From: Chitinophagaceae bacterium UBA2791
GTDB taxonomy: Bacteria > Bacteroidota > Bacteroidia > Chitinophagales > Chitinophagaceae
NCBI GenBank assembly: GCA_002352105.1
Contig: DEHV01000008.1
Location: 207,943 to 238,482, forward strand
DNA length: 30,540 nucleotides
Direction: 5' to 3'
Below the pieces are notes generated by a model that did not search any database, was not told where the DNA came from, and saw only the letters and a program-made list of their open reading frames with translations. Shown here in pieces: positions 8,722-16,328 of the stretch (positions within the stretch are counted from its first letter, which is position 1; every line of letters begins with the position of its first letter). The position numbers and the translations under genes were made by a program.

Positions 8722-9975
8722 ATGATGACAAAGCTGATAAGTCTGAACAAACCGTTCTTAGTTTTTTTACTGATCTCCTTATTTTTTGCCTGTAGTTCAA
8801 ATGAAAATAAAACGGAAGGGAACGAAACCATCCGGCTTTTTAACGGTAAAAACCTTGACGGCTGGTATAAATACCTGAAGTCTACCGGACGGGACAATGA
8901 CCCTAAAAATGTGTTTACGGTAGTCAAGGGCGAGATTTTTATAACCGGAGAGGATTATGGCTGCATTACCACCAACGAAGAATATGAAAACTACCGGCTG
9001 GTTGTTGACTACAAATGGGGCGAGAAAACCTATGCGCCGCGTGTAGACCGGGCTCGCGACAACGGCGTGCTGATCCATTCCCAGGGAGAAGACGGGGCCT
9101 TCAGCGGCTCGTGGATGTATTCTATCGAATGCCAGATCATTGAAGGCGGCACAGGCGATTTCCTGGTGGTGGGCGACGGCAGCGACGCCTATGCGCTGAC
9201 GGCCATGGTAGCCAATCCCGACAAGGAAGGAGCCAAGCTCTATCAGTCGGGAGGCCGCCCGGTCACGCTCAACCGCGGCCGGATCGACTGGTTTGCACGG
9301 TCTCCCGCCTGGAAGGACACCGTCGATTTCCGGGGAAAACATGATATCGAAAAACCAGTGGGAGAATGGAACACCATGGAAGTAGTAGCTTTCGGGGATA
9401 AGGTAGATATTTTCCTGAACGGGAAACTTGTAAACCAGGCGTTTGATGTACGGCCTTCAAAAGGACGTATACAAATCCAGGCGGAAGGAGCCGAAATGTA
9501 TGTGAGAAAAGTGGAACTCACGCCCATCACTGCTTATGATCCTCCTTATAGCAACCGCCCGGAATTAGTGAAACCGGCAGCTGATGGCCGGTTATTGCTG
9601 AATGCGCAGAAAGGATTAGGAGTAGGGCCTAAAATAAAATACATGCCGGAGTGGGATGCTTTTGGCTGGTTTACCGAAGCGGACCACGTACAATGGGAAG
9701 CCGAAGTACCCAGCGCCGGTATGTACGATGTGATCATGGAGTGGTCGGTGTCGGACGATTCGGCAGGCAATCCATACCTACTGGAAGCCAATGGCAAGGA
9801 AGCGCTGAAAGGCACGGTAGGCAAAACCGGTTCCTGGGAGGACTTTAAAACCGAAAAAATCGGGACGGTAACGCTGGAAAAAGGCAAACAACATATCCTG
9901 TTCAAGCCCGACCCTTCTCTCGAAAAAGCAGGTATGCTGGACCTGAGAAGCCTGGAGCTGACGCCTGTGAAATAG
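8722..9975 (+). CDS. DUF1080 (3-keto-disaccharide hydrolase-type) lipoprotein with C-terminal carbohydrate-binding-like domain
   Basis: The 417-residue protein begins with a lipoprotein signal ending L-F-F-A-C-S-S-N, so it is likely an envelope lipoprotein. The DUF1080 concanavalin-like domain spans about 31-260: it opens I-R-L-F-N-G-K-N-L-D-G-W-Y, has D-N-G-V-L-I-H-S-Q-G and S-I-E-C-Q-I-I-E-G-G in the middle, and closes with V-R-K-V-E-L-T-P-I. Residues about 290-417 form a second beta domain resembling CBM6/35-type modules (V-Q-W-E-A-E-V-P-S-A-G-M-Y-D-V). Some DUF1080 members cleave 3-keto-glycosides, so a sugar-processing role is plausible; its own substrate is unknown. It is the only complete plus-strand gene here, divergent from the esterase and convergent with 10162-10899. 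Two ATG codons stand in tandem at 8722 and 8725. Confidence 0.85.
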   Translation: MMTKLISLNKPFLVFLLISLFFACSSNENKTEGNETIRLFNGKNLDGWYKYLKSTGRDNDPKNVFTVVKGEIFITGEDYGCITTNEEYENYRLVVDYKWGEKTYAPRVDRARDNGVLIHSQGEDGAFSGSWMYSIECQIIEGGTGDFLVVGDGSDAYALTAMVANPDKEGAKLYQSGGRPVTLNRGRIDWFARSPAWKDTVDFRGKHDIEKPVGEWNTMEVVAFGDKVDIFLNGKLVNQAFDVRPSKGRIQIQAEGAEMYVRKVELTPITAYDPPYSNRPELVKPAADGRLLLNAQKGLGVGPKIKYMPEWDAFGWFTEADHVQWEAEVPSAGMYDVIMEWSVSDDSAGNPYLLEANGKEALKGTVGKTGSWEDFKTEKIGTVTLEKGKQHILFKPDPSLEKAGMLDLRSLELTPVK

Positions 9976-10092
9976 CCTGTATAACGCGATATCCGGAGGC
10001 TATCGGCTTCCAGGCAGTTACAGGGAAGTAGCGGCGAGTTCCTGGAAGAAACAGGGGGCCGCGATTACTTGACGACCGACAGTTGCAGGAAC

Positions 10093-10123
10093 CAGCGGTA
10101 AGTTCTTCACAGAATTACCGCTG
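10093..10123 (+). terminator. Hairpin terminator between convergent genes
   Basis: Arms CAGCGGTAA and TTACCGCTG, extended inside by TTCT/AGAA around a TCAC loop with one bulged G, give about 13 pairs. The plus side is followed by ATTTTCCC. It lies 117 bp after the plus-strand DUF1080 stop and 38 bp past the stop of the convergent minus-strand gene, so it can serve both. The T-tract is short, better on the plus strand. Confidence 0.55.
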
Positions 10124-10161
10124 ATTTTCCCTGAACTTTTTAGTATTTGGCAGATACAATC

Positions 10162-10899
10162 TCACTTCACTTTATAGGGCAAGGATAAATTACCGCTGGC
10201 TACAGAATAGACCTTATATACGCCAAGCATTGGTTTGTCTCCCCCGCCGTGTCCGCCGTCGCCGCCTGTATTCACCTGCATAAAGGCCGTAACTCCGTCA
10301 TAAGAAAAATCCTTTTTGTTGTTCATCCTATAATCCGGAACAACAACGCGTATGGTATTTCCCTTTGTGATGACCTGAAATCCGGGCGAATCCATATACA
10401 TCGGCATTCCGGGATTGGTTGGCGGCAATACCACGCTTTTGTCTTTCGGATCAAATTGTTTAACAGCCAAACCGCCTTCCACGCGTTTGTCTTCGGTCAG
10501 AACCACCCAATGCGGATGCCAGATGATCCCATCGTTTGCATAGTTGCGATCATTGTTTTCATCCCAAAGCGGAGTATCGTCAAAATCAGGATGCGAGGTC
10601 AGGGCAAGCGCCACTATCCCTTCAGTGTGGCTGAATCCAACATCAGCAGGTTTCAGCGTGGTTGGAAATACATAACCCAGCACAGGCGCTCCATTCAATT
10701 GGCCCGCCGGGGTTGGGGTTGTTTTTCCCGCGGTTCCTTTTACAACGATCTCCCAGATGGTGGCGGCAATATCTGCCGAATGCTTTACGCTGACGCTTTG
10801 GATTTGAAAATTGTCATTGTTGTAGTTCACGCATTTGTCGCAGGCAAAGCCCTGAACAGCCAGCAGTGAGACGCCGAGAAAAAGAAATAAATGTTTCAT
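10162..10899 (-). CDS. Conserved secreted protein of unknown function with an N-terminal CxxC
   Basis: A 245-residue protein with a signal sequence (MKHLFLFLGVSLLAVQGFA); the mature chain would begin C-D-K-C, a CxxC pair right at the cleavage site. I do not recognise a named family. Visible features are a histidine/aspartate-rich middle (T-S-H-P-D-F-D-D-T-P-L-W-D-E-N-N-D, then G-I-I-W-H-P-H-W-V-V-L) and a glycine/histidine loop near the end (G-G-D-G-G-H-G-G-G-D). It has no membrane segments beyond the signal, and the predicted character is beta-rich. The CxxC, H-P-H-W and acidic clusters would suit metal binding, which is inference. A lipoprotein reading (G-F-A-C) is a weaker alternative. A palindromic operator lies 46-58 bp before the start, and a decayed copy of its 3' end lies at 8651-8704. 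Confidence 0.75.
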   Translation of the reverse strand: MKHLFLFLGVSLLAVQGFACDKCVNYNNDNFQIQSVSVKHSADIAATIWEIVVKGTAGKTTPTPAGQLNGAPVLGYVFPTTLKPADVGFSHTEGIVALALTSHPDFDDTPLWDENNDRNYANDGIIWHPHWVVLTEDKRVEGGLAVKQFDPKDKSVVLPPTNPGMPMYMDSPGFQVITKGNTIRVVVPDYRMNNKKDFSYDGVTAFMQVNTGGDGGHGGGDKPMLGVYKVYSVASGNLSLPYKVK

Positions 10900-10944
10900 T
10901 TTTTAGATTTTAAATGGTTAAAATAGACAAGACCTGAATATATA

Positions 10945-10957
10945 TTAGGAATCCTAA
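10945..10957. promoter_or_regulatory. Palindromic operator A, upstream of the 10162-10899 gene
   Basis: TTAGGA-A-TCCTAA is a 13-base inverted repeat. Read on the minus strand as GTTAGGATTCCTAATATATATTC it is followed by an imperfect -7 box. Its position 46-58 bp before the ATG at 10899 suits a repressor or activator site over the promoter. A near-identical unit lies at 11242-11264. The binding protein is unknown; DtxR-type and MarR-type sites can look similar. Confidence 0.5.
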
Positions 10958-11223
10958 CTTTTTATGTGAAATTTTTTTTGGTTTTTATATTTGTCGCCTA
11001 TGCGATACTGATATGTATGCATGTGCGCAGTCAACAAAGCCGGGGCAGATTTTACCCTTGCCTTGTCCGTCTCTTCAATTTTGTTACGGTATTCCCTAAT
11101 ATGGGCAGCCTCTGTATTATCAGCCCTTATAAGATTAATGATACAACGCCCAACGCTGACGCACACCGGATAACCTGGACGACTGAAAATTAAAGCTGCC
11201 ATGCTATAAGCGTTTAATTGCAT
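10957..11223 (-). other. Gene-poor stretch with a doubtful 89-codon ORF
   Basis: Downstream of promoter unit B, an ATG at 11223 opens 89 codons (MQLNAYSMAALIFSRPG...) ending at 10957, just inside operator A. The start follows GATTAAA, acceptable for Bacteroidota. The predicted protein has no recognisable domain, signal or membrane segment, and its composition is irregular. An equally unconvincing 75-codon plus-strand ORF overlaps it. It could be a real small gene, a long leader for the 10162-10899 gene, or decayed sequence; I favour the last two. Confidence 0.2.
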
Positions 11224-11241
11224 TTTAATCTTATTGCCAAA

Positions 11242-11264
11242 CAAATATAGTAAGGATTCCTAAC
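11242..11264 (-). promoter_or_regulatory. Operator/promoter unit B with consensus -7 box
   Basis: The minus strand reads GTTAGGAATCCTTAC (11264-11250), directly followed by TATATTTG (11249-11242), a perfect match to the Bacteroidota -7 consensus TAnnTTTG. A TTG precedes the palindrome, but only 14 bases from the -7 box, shorter than usual. The palindrome matches operator A at 13 of 14 positions in the reading GTTAGGAATCCTAA, or its complement. Transcription would run left, toward the 10162-10899 gene. Confidence 0.5.
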
Positions 11265-11328
11265 AATTAAGATTATTTTTAAAGATCTCTGTTGAATTAG
11301 CATAAAAGCTTTGAAAATCAGTCGGAAA

Positions 11329-11610
11329 TAGTCGCGGCGCCTTTATGCTTCCGGGCGTCTGTTCGGCTTGGGCAAATTGCAAATCTGCTATCGTCTAGTT
11401 CTACAACAAACTAAGATCGTGAAAAACAATGGAAAGCAGGAAGCTCTGCTATGGGTCAACTATCGGTCGACCCGATATCTATAATAGAAAGCTGCAAACA
11501 TCGACAGCGATTCACGCTAATAAAAACCGGAACTCCAGATAAAACTCGTCGAAGTTCGGGTCAGAATCCTTCCTGGAAGTACTGAAACTGAATGAGTAGA
11601 CGAGGCGGCA
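11329..11610 (+). pseudogene. Possible relic of an IS4-type transposase
   Basis: One plus-strand frame, interrupted by several stops, reads L-Y-A-S-G-R-L-F-G-L-G-K-L-Q and later I-K-L-V-E-V-R-V-R-I-L-P-G-S-T-E-T-E. These recall, by memory, the segment after the second catalytic aspartate and the R-L-V-x-V-x-L-x-x-G-E-x-E strand of IS4-family transposases. No terminal inverted repeats or catalytic residues were found. The rest of 11265-11670 shows nothing I can name. The call is weak. Confidence 0.22.
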
Positions 11611-11670
11611 TCCGGATGATTAGCGCTTCCGGTAACCCATATGAATTACTGAAAACGCGACAATAATTGA

Positions 11671-14538
11671 TTATTTGTTTGTAAGGGCTTTATTAATGAG
11701 TATGATGACCTCATGATAGGCATGGTTATGCGGATCTTTCTGCAAAACCAGAAGGAGCTTTTTTAAATATTCCTTTGCTTCCGGCCCATCCATCGCCGCG
11801 ATCCTCAGCGCCGTGAATTTAAGGGCCTCAGGCAGCCGGGCTCGCAATGCTACCGATATTGCTTTGTTGGCGTCTTGCTGAATAAGCGGCTCAAATGCGT
11901 ACCACAACATCAGGGGAAGATTATGATCCTTGATATCTTCATCGCGCTGATACAGGGCATCCAGTACCTCCCACCGCCCGGCAACCGGCGTGCGCTGCAT
12001 CGCTGCGGCAAGATATAGCCTGACCAGAGCGGAACTGTCTGAAGTCGCCATCCTGAGGAACTCGCGCAGCACATTGTCTGAGGGCCCTCGATCTTCGCAC
12101 AACAACTGGACCGCCCAGCTTCTAAGGTACTCGTTGTCGTTCTGTAGCAGCGCGGTCAATTCAGGTTCAGCAATACCCTTCGTAACATGCAGCGCCCAAA
12201 GCGCTCTCAATCTTCGGGTGACATCGGGGCTCTCCTTTAATATCTGGCGAAGGGCCTCATGAACCTGCGGGCTGCCGCCGCGTTGTTGCAGTATCAAACG
12301 AGCCTGGCGAACATACCAGTCGTTAGGGTGGAGCTGATAGTTTACCAATTCCATATCTGTCGCTTTCCATAAATCTGCGCGCACCCAGGGATCCTTTTTA
12401 TTTTTGATGGCGAATATTCGTCCCATCGTTTTATCGTGCACATCAGGATTGGAACTATGGCACTGATTTTTATCGTACCAGTCAATGGCGTAGACCGACC
12501 CGGTAGGCCCATAGCGAAAATTCAGCCATTGCGACCAGGCGTCATTGGTCAACAGGAAATCTTTTCCATGTAAACCGATATAACCCGATCCCTTGCGAAC
12601 GAGATGGTCTATATTCACCCTGCTGCCATGAATATTGTTCATGAAAATATCATTGCGATATTCAGTGGGCCAGTTATTTCCGCCGAGATAGATCATGGCT
12701 CCCACATGCGCGTGTCCGCCGCCCTTGCTTGCTGATCTGAAATTGCCCGCATGCGGCCCTCTATCGCCGATCCAGTGCTTGTGATCGGCAATGGTCCTGA
12801 TATCATCAAAAGTGTAAGGCTCTATATGTTCCCCGCTTTGGCGGATATATCGGCCGCCCTGTATAACATGATATAGATGTGGTACCACGCAGGCCGTGAT
12901 AAATGCATGTCCATAGTCATTGAAATCGATACCCCAGGGGTTGCTGGAGCCTTCAGCAAAAAGTTCAAATTTTTTAGTAATGGGATGCACTCTCCACACG
13001 CCCGCATCCAGTGAAACCCTTTGGGAATCCGGCGTTCCGGGTACGCCCACCAGCGATTTAGTGAACACGCCCTGGGCGCCGTAAAGCCAGCCGTCTGGTC
13101 CCCAATGCAATGAATTCAATGTTTCATGCGTATCCTGATAACCCCAGCCATCCAGCACCACTTGCGCCGGCCCTGCCGGCTGATCGGTGGACTGATCAAT
13201 CGGAATAAATAAAAGATAGGGCGCCGCGCCAACCCAGACGCCGCCGAATCCAACCTCAATACCGCTGACCAGATTCAGCGTATCGATAAATAATTTTCTG
13301 CTATCCAACCTGCCATCGCCGTCCGTATCTTCAAAAATTAATATACGGTCTCTTCCCTTGCCTTCAGGCGCGCGTACCGGATAAGTATGAGATTCCACAA
13401 CCCAAAGTCTGCCGCGCCAATCCAGCGTAAAAGCTATAGGTTTAATAATATCGGGTTCAGATGCAGCGAGGGTGATCGTAAAATCCTTAGGAAGCTCCAT
13501 CGCTTCGGCCGCCTTCTGAGGCGACAATCCCGCATGAGCAATGACATCCAAAGGAGGCAGGACTACAATATCCTCAGGCTTTAATTCATTAGGGAATACC
13601 GGCCTTTTTGCATAAAATTTAAAATCGTCAAAATTAAAATGCGCCCATTGGTCTGCGTCAATATAATGAATGGGGGAAATGCCGGTTTCCTTATCGATCA
13701 AACGGATATAGATGCTTTTATGCTGCAACCCTCTCAGGTCTACGACAACCGGACGCAGCGTCGCCCTACCTGTGCCGGTAATATGAAAAAATACGCTGTC
13801 CGTATCAGCGAGCGCCAATTCAACCCTCGTATTCTGCAAAGCGCCGCCGGATACCCTGAACGCAGCGTATGGATGGGTGACTTTGAATGCAGTTGAAGTA
13901 AGCGTTCCCGTCTTTTCGGGCGATGAATTACCGCCGCTGCTGACGAAGAACTTTCCTTCCTTATTGATAGCTGCGCCTTTTTCGTGGACCGGACTGGGCG
14001 TTTGTGAGATCAAGCCTTTTTGAAAAGCGTCTCCCTCTGCCGTCCAGTCTTTTAATGTTCCGGACTCAAAATTCAGGTTCAGCGGCCGGCCATTCTTTAA
14101 AGGCAACGCTCCTATCGCAGTACGTACTGCAGTTTCCGTGTTTTGTGTTACGAGCAGCTTTCCCTCCATTCCGGCGGCCCTGTGACCCGGGATGCTGCAG
14201 AAATAAGTATCGCTTGTATTAGCTGTGAAAGTAATCGAAGCCTTTGAGCCTTTTTCCACCAGGACCTTGCTTTTAATTTTCATTTTCTCGAGGCAGATAT
14301 CGTGGGTCAAAGGTTCGGCGTTGACGATCGTGATGCGCACCCGGTCTCCCTTTTTTACTTTTAATACAGGATTACGGGTTCCGTCCTTTGCTATATAACC
14401 CAGCATGGAAGCTTCCAGGACGAATTCGCGATCTATTTTTGAACCTGTTTTCGGCGCCGGTTGTTGCTGCGGACCGGCCAACAGTTGCTTCGCCTGGAAA
14501 ATGAGACATAGCAGGGCTACAAAAAATATTCTTGTCAT
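11671..14538 (-). CDS. Cupredoxin-fused PVC-type (TIGR02604-like) dehydrogenase with HEAT repeats
   Basis: From the ATG at 14538 (955 residues) the protein starts with a clear signal peptide, MTRIFFVALLCLIFQAKQLLA; an ATG at 14586 would put 16 unlikely residues before it. Residues about 35-130 form a cupredoxin domain with a complete type-1 copper set: His79, then Cys114-x4-His119-x4-Met124. Residues about 150-315 are a jelly-roll-like beta domain (L-N-F-E-S-G-T-L-K-D-W onward). Residues about 324-719 match the PVC-type membrane-bound dehydrogenase propeller, related to soluble glucose/sorbosone dehydrogenases, with a calcium-loop-like D-T-D-G-D-G-R-L-D. The last 220 residues look like HEAT repeats. 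No CxxCH heme motif is present, unlike many relatives. It is the last gene of the second locus and probably oxidizes a sugar in the periplasm; the substrate is unknown. Confidence 0.82.
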   Translation of the reverse strand: MTRIFFVALLCLIFQAKQLLAGPQQQPAPKTGSKIDREFVLEASMLGYIAKDGTRNPVLKVKKGDRVRITIVNAEPLTHDICLEKMKIKSKVLVEKGSKASITFTANTSDTYFCSIPGHRAAGMEGKLLVTQNTETAVRTAIGALPLKNGRPLNLNFESGTLKDWTAEGDAFQKGLISQTPSPVHEKGAAINKEGKFFVSSGGNSSPEKTGTLTSTAFKVTHPYAAFRVSGGALQNTRVELALADTDSVFFHITGTGRATLRPVVVDLRGLQHKSIYIRLIDKETGISPIHYIDADQWAHFNFDDFKFYAKRPVFPNELKPEDIVVLPPLDVIAHAGLSPQKAAEAMELPKDFTITLAASEPDIIKPIAFTLDWRGRLWVVESHTYPVRAPEGKGRDRILIFEDTDGDGRLDSRKLFIDTLNLVSGIEVGFGGVWVGAAPYLLFIPIDQSTDQPAGPAQVVLDGWGYQDTHETLNSLHWGPDGWLYGAQGVFTKSLVGVPGTPDSQRVSLDAGVWRVHPITKKFELFAEGSSNPWGIDFNDYGHAFITACVVPHLYHVIQGGRYIRQSGEHIEPYTFDDIRTIADHKHWIGDRGPHAGNFRSASKGGGHAHVGAMIYLGGNNWPTEYRNDIFMNNIHGSRVNIDHLVRKGSGYIGLHGKDFLLTNDAWSQWLNFRYGPTGSVYAIDWYDKNQCHSSNPDVHDKTMGRIFAIKNKKDPWVRADLWKATDMELVNYQLHPNDWYVRQARLILQQRGGSPQVHEALRQILKESPDVTRRLRALWALHVTKGIAEPELTALLQNDNEYLRSWAVQLLCEDRGPSDNVLREFLRMATSDSSALVRLYLAAAMQRTPVAGRWEVLDALYQRDEDIKDHNLPLMLWYAFEPLIQQDANKAISVALRARLPEALKFTALRIAAMDGPEAKEYLKKLLLVLQKDPHNHAYHEVIILINKALTNK

Positions 14539-14597
14539 ACAATGTTTGATAGTTAAAGAAAAATGATGAAAATTTAAATCCGCCAATAAGCTTTGGT

Positions 14598-15224
14598 TTA
14601 TCGAAATCGCTTCAGGACGATATTCTTAAAGCGCACTTCAGCTTTTCCGCCGCCATGGATCTGGAAAGCAATTTTTCCCGATTGAGGAATCGAATTGTCT
14701 TGCTCCCTGTAATCCACTGTTTTTTGGCCATTTAGCCAGATGCGGATACGACCATTACGACTGCTTATTTTATAATCATTCCATTGATCGCGGCGTAATA
14801 TTTTTTCAACCAAGGCGGTATCGACATTCGCCAAAATTTTATTTCGCCTGGATTCGTCGTACAAACAACCCCAGAACCCATCGCCGAGGTCGGCCTGATA
14901 GCCGATCATCTCGTAAGGAGGTTCATCGATACGTTGACTATGAAACTGAATGCCGGAATTGATGAACCCGCTGGCCCCAGCGAGTTTGAACTGAAGTTGT
15001 AAACTGAAGTTTCCGAAGCTGTCGATGGAGCTTATAAATTCGTTATGCGGAACAGTATGATCCAATGATCCGCCGATCAGCGCCCCGTTTTCAATGCGCC
15101 AGGCAGTAAGCGTATCGCCTTCGAGCCCCTTGAAAGTTCGGCCATCAAAGAGATGGATAGTCTTTTGAGCGAAACTTTGGAGAGTCCAGCAAAATGCTAT
15201 AAGCAGACATATCTGTATTTTCAT
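14598..15224 (-). CDS. Secreted single-domain DUF1080 protein
   Basis: A 208-residue protein with signal MKIQICLLIAFCWTLQSFAQ and one DUF1080 concanavalin-like domain filling the mature chain. It opens K-T-I-H-L-F-D-G-R-T-F-K-G, has G-F-I-N-S-G-I-Q-F-H-S-Q-R in the core and Y-E-M-I-G-Y-Q-A-D-L-G-D-G-F-W-G-C-L-Y-D, and closes with V-R-F-K-N-I-V-L-K. Members of this family include 3-keto-glycoside cleaving enzymes. It lies 59 bp before the dehydrogenase start at 14538 and 128 bp after the GH43-like gene, so a joint oxidation-then-cleavage role with the dehydrogenase is attractive but inferred. It lacks the extra C-terminal domain of the other DUF1080 protein at 8722-9975. Confidence 0.88.
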   Translation of the reverse strand: MKIQICLLIAFCWTLQSFAQKTIHLFDGRTFKGLEGDTLTAWRIENGALIGGSLDHTVPHNEFISSIDSFGNFSLQLQFKLAGASGFINSGIQFHSQRIDEPPYEMIGYQADLGDGFWGCLYDESRRNKILANVDTALVEKILRRDQWNDYKISSRNGRIRIWLNGQKTVDYREQDNSIPQSGKIAFQIHGGGKAEVRFKNIVLKRFR

Positions 15225-15330
15225 GCAAATTCATTTTTAAGCGGAAAGCGATCATTTCATAGCAGGGACGCGTTCAGGTCAGACTGCAAATAACAGGGAA
15301 GCGCTTTTTTTGAAAGGGCCATAGAGGGCT

Positions 15331-15346
15331 GGCGCGACTACGCGCC
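15331..15346. other. Short GC-rich hairpin in the 15225-15352 gap
   Basis: GGCGCG-acta-CGCGCC forms a six-pair stem with a four-base loop, 7 bp past the GH43-like stop codon. No U-tract follows on the minus strand, so it does not look like a complete terminator. It may stabilise the 3' end of a processed message within the operon. Confidence 0.3.
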
Positions 15347-15352
15347 TGCGTG

Positions 15353-16324
15353 CTACTCCCGCACGAACTGCAATGGCGCGATCTTCATTCCGTTGAGCTC
15401 TTCCTTTAGCGATACGATATAGTACTGATCGCCTTCTTTAATAATTTCCGGCGCCGCTACCGGCAGCTGTCCTACCATCAACTCATCAGTATTGTCGCCA
15501 AACCGGAGCGGGTTATCAGAACTGTATTGGGTATTGAGACTGTTTTGACCATACAGCTGATTTCTAAACAATACATACTGATTATTTAAACGAACCACGA
15601 AGGGGCTTTCTGCATCGCCGCCGTACCAATTGCTCTGCTTCATAACAGAACCGCCGCGTGATACCACAATAGGATCAGCCCAGTCTTTTAAGTTTACAGA
15701 AGTTCTGCAGAAAATAGCGGATTGCGGCTCGCCGGATCCCGAGTCGTTTTGATTATGCGCAGTGTAATAACAGTAATAGACGCTGTCAATTTTTATGACC
15801 ATAGGGTCCCTCGCGTTATACAAGGGACCTGAAAAAAGAGCGGCCGTTCCCTCTTGGTTGATCACCCGTTGGAATGTCTTCCCGTCTTTGCTGGTAGCCA
15901 GGCAAATGTTATTCCAGTCGCCGTAAAACATGTAATAAGTCCCGTCTTCCTCAAATACATAAGGCGCCTGTAATCCTCCTTCGGCTTCATGAAGGGTCGT
16001 GTCCGCCATCATTGCAATACCCATGGGCTTCCAGGAACTGTCGGAAAGGCTTTGACCTTCCCACCGGTAGAATAAACGCGAATAGCCGCCGATCTCAGCG
16101 AATCTTATGCAGGACCAAAGTTGCCAGCTTCCATCGCGGGCCTTCCAAACCGCAAAATCAACGGGCTGTTGTTTTTCTCCTGTAAAGGGACCCAGGTCCG
16201 GTTGTTGAGTGATGCTTTGCCAGGCTCCTGCTATAACAGGTTTAAGGCGCGCATTGTTCGTTTGGCAACCCGCATATAACAGGCACAGCGCCAGCATCCA
16301 GAAAATACATTTTTTTTGAACCAT
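15353..16324 (-). CDS. GH43-like five-bladed beta-propeller glycosidase, lipoprotein
   Basis: A 323-residue protein with a lipoprotein signal (L-L-Y-A-G-C, Cys20). The mature chain shows propeller strands of the GH32/43/62/117 fold: W-Q-L-W at 67-70, Y-Y-M-F-Y-G at 130-135, Y-Y-C-Y-Y-T at 183-188, Y-V-L-F-R-N at 250-255 and Y-Y-I-V-S at 301-305. Candidate catalytic acids are Asp56 (P-V-D-F), Asp173 in A-R-D-P and Glu239 in A-E-S-P-F-V-V, the usual spacing for these families. Specific family and substrate cannot be decided; arabinan or galactan side chains would fit a pectin locus. Its start lies 4 bp after the esterase stop, so the two are tightly co-transcribed. Confidence 0.8.
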   Translation of the reverse strand: MVQKKCIFWMLALCLLYAGCQTNNARLKPVIAGAWQSITQQPDLGPFTGEKQQPVDFAVWKARDGSWQLWSCIRFAEIGGYSRLFYRWEGQSLSDSSWKPMGIAMMADTTLHEAEGGLQAPYVFEEDGTYYMFYGDWNNICLATSKDGKTFQRVINQEGTAALFSGPLYNARDPMVIKIDSVYYCYYTAHNQNDSGSGEPQSAIFCRTSVNLKDWADPIVVSRGGSVMKQSNWYGGDAESPFVVRLNNQYVLFRNQLYGQNSLNTQYSSDNPLRFGDNTDELMVGQLPVAAPEIIKEGDQYYIVSLKEELNGMKIAPLQFVRE

Positions 16325-16328
16325 CAGT

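Noticed and set aside
8797..9342. A 181-codon minus-strand ORF inside the DUF1080 lipoprotein gene
   Set aside because: The plus strand has a clear lipoprotein signal and DUF1080 domain, so this is a shadow frame.
10249..10869. A 206-codon plus-strand ORF opposite the unknown secreted protein
   Set aside because: The minus-strand reading has a signal peptide, a promoter-like unit and a matching ghost copy elsewhere; the plus frame has none.
12450..12480. A possible cytochrome c heme site near C-H-S-S in the dehydrogenase
   Set aside because: The sequence is N-Q-C-H-S-S with no CxxCH pattern, and none occurs elsewhere in the protein.
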